From the NCBI GenBank assembly GCA_024516035.1, contig CM044964.1:23665455-23729454 (forward strand): a DNA stretch of 64,000 bases, read 5' to 3'. Shown in pieces: positions 59,407 through 64,000 of this stretch. The notes beneath the pieces are model-generated. The model did no database searches. It was not told the DNA's origin and saw only the letters and a program-made list of their open reading frames with translations. The position numbers and the translations under genes are program-made. The first letter of the stretch is position 1, and every line of letters starts with the position of its first letter. The stretch comes from Bactericera cockerelli (Eukaryota; Arthropoda; Insecta; Hemiptera; Triozidae).

Positions 59407-62400
59407 CTGGAATCGATGGAAAATCGGAAAATAAATCTCATTTGTATGCGCGCCTGGTATCTTTTCTGATTATGCAATGTGTAAATTAGACCTCACTCAC
59501 TCATCACAGCATCATGTCAAGCAGAGGAAAGGCGGTAAAGCGAAGGCAAAGGCAAAGACACGTTCACTCCCTACCTCCCTGATCTCTATATATTTCTCCC
59601 TCTCTAATCTCCTACTACATATATCTCTCCCTTCCTCCCTAGAAAAATTCTAATTTGAAAACACGCCTGTTATCTTTTTTGATTATGCAATGTGCAGTTT
59701 AGATCACAAATCTAAGTGGGAATACGGGTAGGGAAATATTAAAAAGAAATATTTGCGAAAAAATATAATAATAATTAAAAAGAAAAAGCTTGGTCGAGGT
59801 GTAAAGAATCCCCCGTGCAAAAATATACAGCGTGGCAGAGTGTAAGGAAACGGAAAACATATTTCCCATGTACTCCGTATACTTTCAGCCAGCGAAATGG
59901 ACTCTACGCCCGAAAGCTAATTGATTTGATCTTTTGTTTGACTTCCTACATTAGATCAACGGAAACCCTATGATACAATCGTACAAGATTCATATTTTTT
60001 ACCGACCCGATACTGTGCAGTTGGCGTAGATGCCTAGAAAGTTAAGTCAGGGGTCTAAACAGATCGATTGGTGCCAGAAAACGATATTTTACCACAAAAA
60101 GCTGTTCTGATCGATAACATAATAATAGTACCGATATTCTTGAGCGATAAGCGAAAGTGTTTCGCAAACACCAGTTGAAACACTGGAGATCCTTTAACAA
60201 TTTATTTAACAATTCATGCACTGGGTGGGATTCGAACCAACGGCGGCTCCCTACGCTACCTGGATTACCAGACTAGCGCGTTAACCACTTGACTACCACT
60301 GACTACAAAGAAATCTGAATACCTTACCTGGACAGACAGAACATACCTGGACAGCTGTTTCGATCTTATTTGCTCTCATCAGCAGGTAATAGTTCTGATT
60401 ATCCATGTCATCAACTAACCTCTCTATTTTAATGAGTATAAACAGAAGAGTTCACTTATAAGACTTGGATGGGTGACCATTCAAATTCTAATTCTCGTGA
60501 CGCTGGCTTTTCCCGGCCCCACTCAGGCTGGGTGAGGTCAATGTGAGTAGCAGGTTTGTGAGTTTCCTGCGAATGGAGGGTAAAACCCCCGTCGTGATAT
60601 GACCATGGCAGTTGAAAGCGACGTTAAACCCCACTTAAAAAAAAAAACTCACCGCACAGCATCACGATGGGCAGAAAGCTGCCCATGGCGAGATAGGTGG
60701 CGTTCCGCTCCGAGTCTGTCACGCACGACACGACAAATCCGAAGCACATGCCGCACAGTCCCGTCAGGCACGTCAGCAGCGTGACCAGGAGCACGTCACC
60801 GTGATTCGTGATGTCGAAGACGAGCAGAGCCATCACGATGACCATGACGCTCTGGAACACCATGATCAGGAACTGGCAGATGACGTGCGCGGTGAGGATT
60901 TCGATCCCGGTCACACCTTAAAGGGTTAATAATAATAATAGTTACACCTTAAAGGGTTAAAAGGGAAATAAATTTAGGGGATTTATTTCGGGAATTATTT
61001 CCGAAACGGGGACAGGTCGCTAGCTTTCTTTATGGAAAGGGTGTTAGCGGCTCTGGATCCACAAATAAAAATAAATATTAAATCTACCAAAACGAAAAGA
61101 AATGTAACAGCTGAGATAAGATATAAATTAATAACTACTTTTACTTTATTACTTTAAAACTTAAGAAATACAATTTAACAATTCACAATTTTTACTTGGT
61201 ACTTTGGCTACTCTAGGACAACTTGTAGTTGTCCCAGAGTAGCCGGCTACTCGATAAGGCGGCGGACTTGTAACCTGGAGGTCGGTGGTTCAAGTCCGGG
61301 TTTCAGCGTAGATTTAGTAAAGCGAGCTTGAGTAGTTGTGACATCACGAAAGTGATCAACACAAATATGATAACTTTAAATTTAGGGGATTTTAAAAGTA
61401 AGAGTGTACCTGTACATAATTATAAATTAAAATAATTTTGTTCTTTATTTTTTGTGTATATTTATCAGTTATTTTTCTTTTTTCTTAATGTTTTCAACAA
61501 AAAACAATGTTGATTGTTTTGAGTGTGGAAAAACCCGGTCGGGACATGACAAGTGTTGCTTCTTTTTGGAATTTTTACCACATAATAAATAATATGTGCC
61601 AGCGTCGATGGCATGTTGAATACACCGGTTCCCTTCAGAACACCGAAGTTAAGCGACATCCAGCGAGGTTAAGACTTGGATGGGTGACCATTCAAATTCT
61701 AATTCTCGTGACGCTGGCTTTTCCCAGCCCCACTCAGGCTGGGTGAGGTCAATGTGAGTAGCAGGTTTGTGAGTTTCCTGCGAATGGAGGGTAAAACCCC
61801 GGTCGTGATATGACCATGGCAGTTAAAAGCGACGTTAAACACCACTTAAAAAAAAAAAAAAAAAAAAAAAATAGGTAATATGTTTTGGGCTTACTGCTCA
61901 AAATAATAAAAGTTTATAGTCCTAATCGGGCAGTATAAATAAAGTAATATTGTTATTGTTTTATACAAAATAATCTTCTTCTTCTTTTACTCTGTCTTAT
62001 CCCGGTCAAGCAGGGTCGACGTTGTTCAACCTCATTTTTGAGGTTGACTGGTTTTGGCACATTTTTTTACGGCTGGATGCCCTTCCTAACGCGAACGATT
62101 CTATTTGATTTAACGTCCTGGATTAGGACGGGGGTTTTACCCCCCATTCGCTGGAAATCGTACCAGCTACCCACATTAACCTCACCCAGCCTGGGTAGGG
62201 CCGGAAGTTTTATACAAAATAATTAAGTTAAAAAAAAAAAAATGCAAAAAAAGTTCTCCCTCACCTGACACAAGTCCTCGCTCCAGTAGACCCTCATTCC
62301 TCTCAATCAACATAGCGCCGGACGTAAGGGCAACCGCCAAGAAAAAGATGATGGTCAGAATCACACCCGGGGCAGCGAAATCGGTGAAGTTTGGCACTAT

Positions 62401-63201
62401 CGGGCCGTACACTGGCTGGTTGAACTGGGGGATAAGAAACATGTGTTGAGTTAGTTTTTTGTTTTAAGATGAGTGTTTCGCAGCCTGTTTTATTTCGTAG
62501 TCATGAAACAGGAGCTACTGTAAACGCTTGTGGTCTGTGTTGTAGCGTGCCCATCCCGTAGTATACCTCCCCTCTGACTGACGAGAAGTGACACAATACT
62601 TACTATTTGGATGCTGGGTCAACAAGAGCGCACAGCGCATAGGAAGGTATCCCTTACAAAAAACTGCAACCATATATAGAATATATTTTTTCGGCGAGGG
62701 GGATAATATCGACCTAATGTTTATTTTTATTTTTTCTATTACCTATGAGATGTAAAATGCGTTGTTTTTTGTCAGTTTTTCCTTTAACAAGTATGAGACG
62801 GAGTGTCCACCGGTGGGTCACGTTTTTTTCCGTTCACACTTCAGAAATGATTTCTCATCAAAAGCCCCGTTCAAACTCCTACTGGTCAACACCGCGTTCA
62901 CACTCACCCGGATCGGCACCGTCACCACCTTGGTGCTGTAGTTACACACGCTCGCCAGCGCGGTGGCGAAGTTCTGGAACGCGTACACCAGGTCTCGCCG
63001 GAGCAGCAGCGAGATCTGCTGATTCGACTCGTCGAGATTGATCAGCACGTCGCTCAGGTCAAAGACCTCTGGCTCGGCGTCCTTCCCCAGTTCGATGCGG
63101 TCTCGCAGGGCGTCCGTGTAGTTGGGCGAGAAGACCAGGGTGCCCCAGGCCCGCCCGTGGCGGACGGCGGCGAACGCCTGGCTCTCGTCGGCGTAGTAGT
63201 C
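59192..63201 (-). CDS. ABC transporter, ABCH/ABCG-like, C-terminal half (partial)
   Basis: Exons on the minus strand are 63201-62908, 62424-62265, 60916-60653 and 59406-59192, with consistent phases (0, 1, 1), giving about 244 residues and a stop. The 5' part, including the ATP-binding domain, lies beyond the right edge. The sequence is an ABC-2 type membrane domain: an extracytoplasmic stretch (AFAAVRHGRAWGTLVF, DVLINLDESNQQISLLLRRD), a membrane segment (PGVILTIIFFLAVALTSG) followed by IERNEGLLERGLVSGVTG. Next come further helices (VICQFLIMVFQSVMVIVMAL, LLTCLTGLCGMCFGFVVS), the PIVMLCGIIWPVQGMHYLVR motif and a last helix before KFRKG. This resembles arthropod ABCH transporters (often named ABCG23-like), some of which move lipids to the cuticle. 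Subfamily is inferred without the ATPase. Confidence 0.85.
60207..60305 (-). repeat. SINE family B, head fragment
   Basis: 'catgcactgggtgggattcg', 'cctggattaccagactagcg', 'cgttaaccacttgactacca'. Confidence 0.7.
60458..60647 (+). repeat. 5S-derived SINE, 5'-truncated, abutting a splice donor
   Basis: It starts within 5S box C (aagacttggatgggtgacca), is otherwise full to the A11 tail, and stops at 60,647, where the complement of GTGAG begins. In the transporter's sense the donor GTGAGT is followed directly by the complement of the A tail. Confidence 0.9.
60653..60916 (-). CDS. ABC transporter exon (membrane helices)
   Basis: Acceptor TTTAAG|GTGTGACC, with a weak pyrimidine tract, and donor TGCG|GTGAGT. 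It encodes VTGIEILTAHVICQ through SERNATYLAMGSFLP. The acceptor word 'acaccttaaagggttaa' occurs a second time 39 bp further into the intron (60,942). Confidence 0.9.
61208..61375 (+). repeat. SINE family C with a hairpin at its start
   Basis: 'ggctactctaggacaact'/'agttgtcccagagtagcc' forms a hairpin directly before the head 'ctcgataaggcggcggactt'. Then come GGTTCAAGTCC and 'gcgtagatttagtaaagcga'. Confidence 0.7.
61527..61955 (+). repeat. SINE family A interrupted by a 5S-derived SINE
   Basis: The left part ('aacccggtcgggacatgaca', 'ggaatttttaccacataata') and the right part ('ttttgggcttactgctcaaa', 'cctaatcgggcagtataaat') are the two sides of one family A copy. Confidence 0.8.
61597..61871 (+). 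repeat. 5S-derived SINE with 7-bp target duplication
   Basis: Full copy (5S head, body, long A tail) nearly identical to 56,891. TAATATG flanks it at 61,590-61,596 and 61,876-61,882. It is inserted into the family A SINE, so it is the younger of the two. Confidence 0.85.
61975..62205 (-). repeat. Retroposon 3' end plus reversed 5S-SINE body
   Basis: 61,975-62,100 ('tctgtcttatcccggtcaag', 'cagggtcgacgttgttcaac', 'ggctggatgcccttcctaac') matches the LINE-type 3' ends at 3400 and 5522. 62,105-62,205 is the reverse complement of the 5S-SINE body ('taacctcacccagcctgg'). Confidence 0.6.
62265..62424 (-). CDS. ABC transporter exon
   Basis: Acceptor CCCCCAG|TTCAACC and donor TCAG|GTGAGG. FNQPVYGPIVPNFTDF is followed by a transmembrane helix and ERNEGLLERGLVS. 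Confidence 0.9.
62480..62705 (-). repeat. SINE family E, minus copy
   Basis: 'gtagtcatgaaacaggagct', 'ttggatgctgggtcaacaag' and 'cgcataggaaggtatccctt' match 7940-8178. The tRNA-like head is mostly gone. Confidence 0.6.
62908..63201 (-). CDS. ABC transporter exon (extracytoplasmic part)
   Basis: Acceptor CCTCCTCAG|GACTACTA and donor CCGG|GTGAGTG give 98 whole codons, DYYADESQAFAAVRHG to STKVVTVPIR. The exon is strongly GC-rich. Confidence 0.9.
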
Positions 63202-63364
63202 CTGAGGAGGAGTAGAGAGGAGATAAATTGGGAACAATGAAGAGGACAGCGGATATGCGGGAGGTGTTTTATCTATGAGTTAAACGACTTGTATTTTAAA
63301 TTATGTATATGTATACCTAAAATTATACAAAACATATTTAAGTTTTTAATTTTCTAATATATTT

Positions 63365-63830
63365 TTTTTTTTTATGAAGTCTAACTGGCGGACTATAAAC
63401 AGGGAATGTTGTTGTTGTTGTAGCCAGCTTGGCTACTGCTGGAAGGGTGAGTGATGGTCTCCAGCCAACTTTATTTCAAAGTTGGCTCGTCCTGAACCAC
63501 ATACTTCTATGTGCGATCAACCATCATGAGGACTTGGACTTTTCTTTATAAGCCATTAAACCCTTAGGAAACTGCAAGCTAGCCTGGCTCGTAAGGGTTG
63601 GCTAGTCTGTTGTCTGTTTTTATAGTCCTCTAGCGGGACACTGGTCTTCTCCCTGTTTAACGTCCCCCAGCCAGACTATAAACAGGGAATAGACCATCAT
63701 TGGCTTGGTTCTGGGGGCCCTTGTCAATTATTAGCCTCCTTGCAAAGACAGTGGTAGAAGTACTCAGTCATTCCTCCACTGTCTGGCTACCATCGTTCAC
63801 GATGACGCCACCCTATGATGATGATGATGA
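63365..63830 (+). repeat. Unclassified interspersed repeat, copy 2, with inner hairpins
   Basis: 63,663-63,830 matches 1640-1815 and ends in (GAT)n. The preceding part has the inverted words 'actataaacaggga' and 'tccctgttta', and 'agccaactttatttcaaagttggct' as a short hairpin. Confidence 0.6.
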
Positions 63831-63914
63831 GCTTCATCAAATTATTTTGAAATATTATATTATTATTTTTAGATATTACATATTATTTCTAGATTTTTTT
63901 TTTTTTTAAAGATG

Positions 63915-64000
63915 AGTGTTTCATAGCCTTTTTTATTTCGTGGCCATGAAACAGGAGCTACTGTAGACGCTTGTGGTCTGTGTTGTAGCCTGCCCATCCC
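63915..64000 (-). repeat. SINE family E, cut by the window end
   Basis: 'cgtggccatgaaacaggagc', 'tgtagacgcttgtggtctgt' match the tail at 62,490. Confidence 0.6.

Noticed and set aside
60599..60784. Plus-strand frame over an ABC transporter exon
   Set aside because: It is the antisense of a real, well-bounded minus-strand exon.
62745..63041. Plus-strand 98-residue frame
   Set aside because: It is the antisense of the transporter exon 62,908-63,201, with no independent support.

Overview
The window is nuclear DNA of an animal, almost certainly an arthropod and probably an insect. It has long AT-rich introns, a PP2A B55 gene with insect-like protein sequence, an ABC transporter most like subfamily H, and many SINEs, LINEs, a BEL/Pao LTR element, Tc1/mariner-like, piggyBac-like and Helitron-like elements. 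I cannot name the species; a large repeat-rich genome such as that of a hemipteran would fit.

Layout. (1) 1-14,370 is repeat-dense. It holds one internal exon of an unidentified plus-strand gene (7380-7591), whose splice donor is followed by three further copies of the same junction. (2) 14,370-18,240 is relatively unique DNA with one candidate minus-strand micropeptide gene (15,628-15,801). (3) 18,245-43,614 is a complete PP2A regulatory subunit B gene (twins/PPP2R2 type, 443 codons plus stop in ten coding exons, all phases consistent). Its introns hold a degenerate RTE-like LINE inserted in a SINE, and a BEL element inside a mariner-like element inside a tandem array of splice donors. (4) 43,615-47,500 is the 3' flank of that gene, with about 33 head-to-tail copies of a 43-bp unit made from its last exon. 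(5) 50,702-55,680 is a nearly full-length CR1/L2-type LINE on the minus strand with two long open frames, sitting in a 32-33 bp minisatellite. (6) 56,000-59,190 is SINE-rich intergenic DNA. (7) 59,192-63,201, minus strand, holds the last four exons of an ABC transporter whose 5' part lies beyond the right edge.

The most unusual signal is that exon-intron junctions are themselves the repeat unit. In the PP2A gene the exon 8 donor (2 copies), exon 9 acceptor (8), exon 9 donor (5), exon 10 acceptor (13) and exon 10 end (about 34) are each tandemly copied with their splice sites. The donor at 7591 (4 copies), in another gene, shows the same thing. A second signal is in the LINE: ORF2 has no AUG in its first roughly 317 codons, and it overlaps ORF1 by 25 nt in the -1 frame across a C CCT TTT heptamer, the pattern of programmed -1 frameshifting. 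A third is a 102-nt phase-0 open segment with good splice sites, carried by a three-layered palindromic transposon in a phase-0 intron of the PP2A gene.
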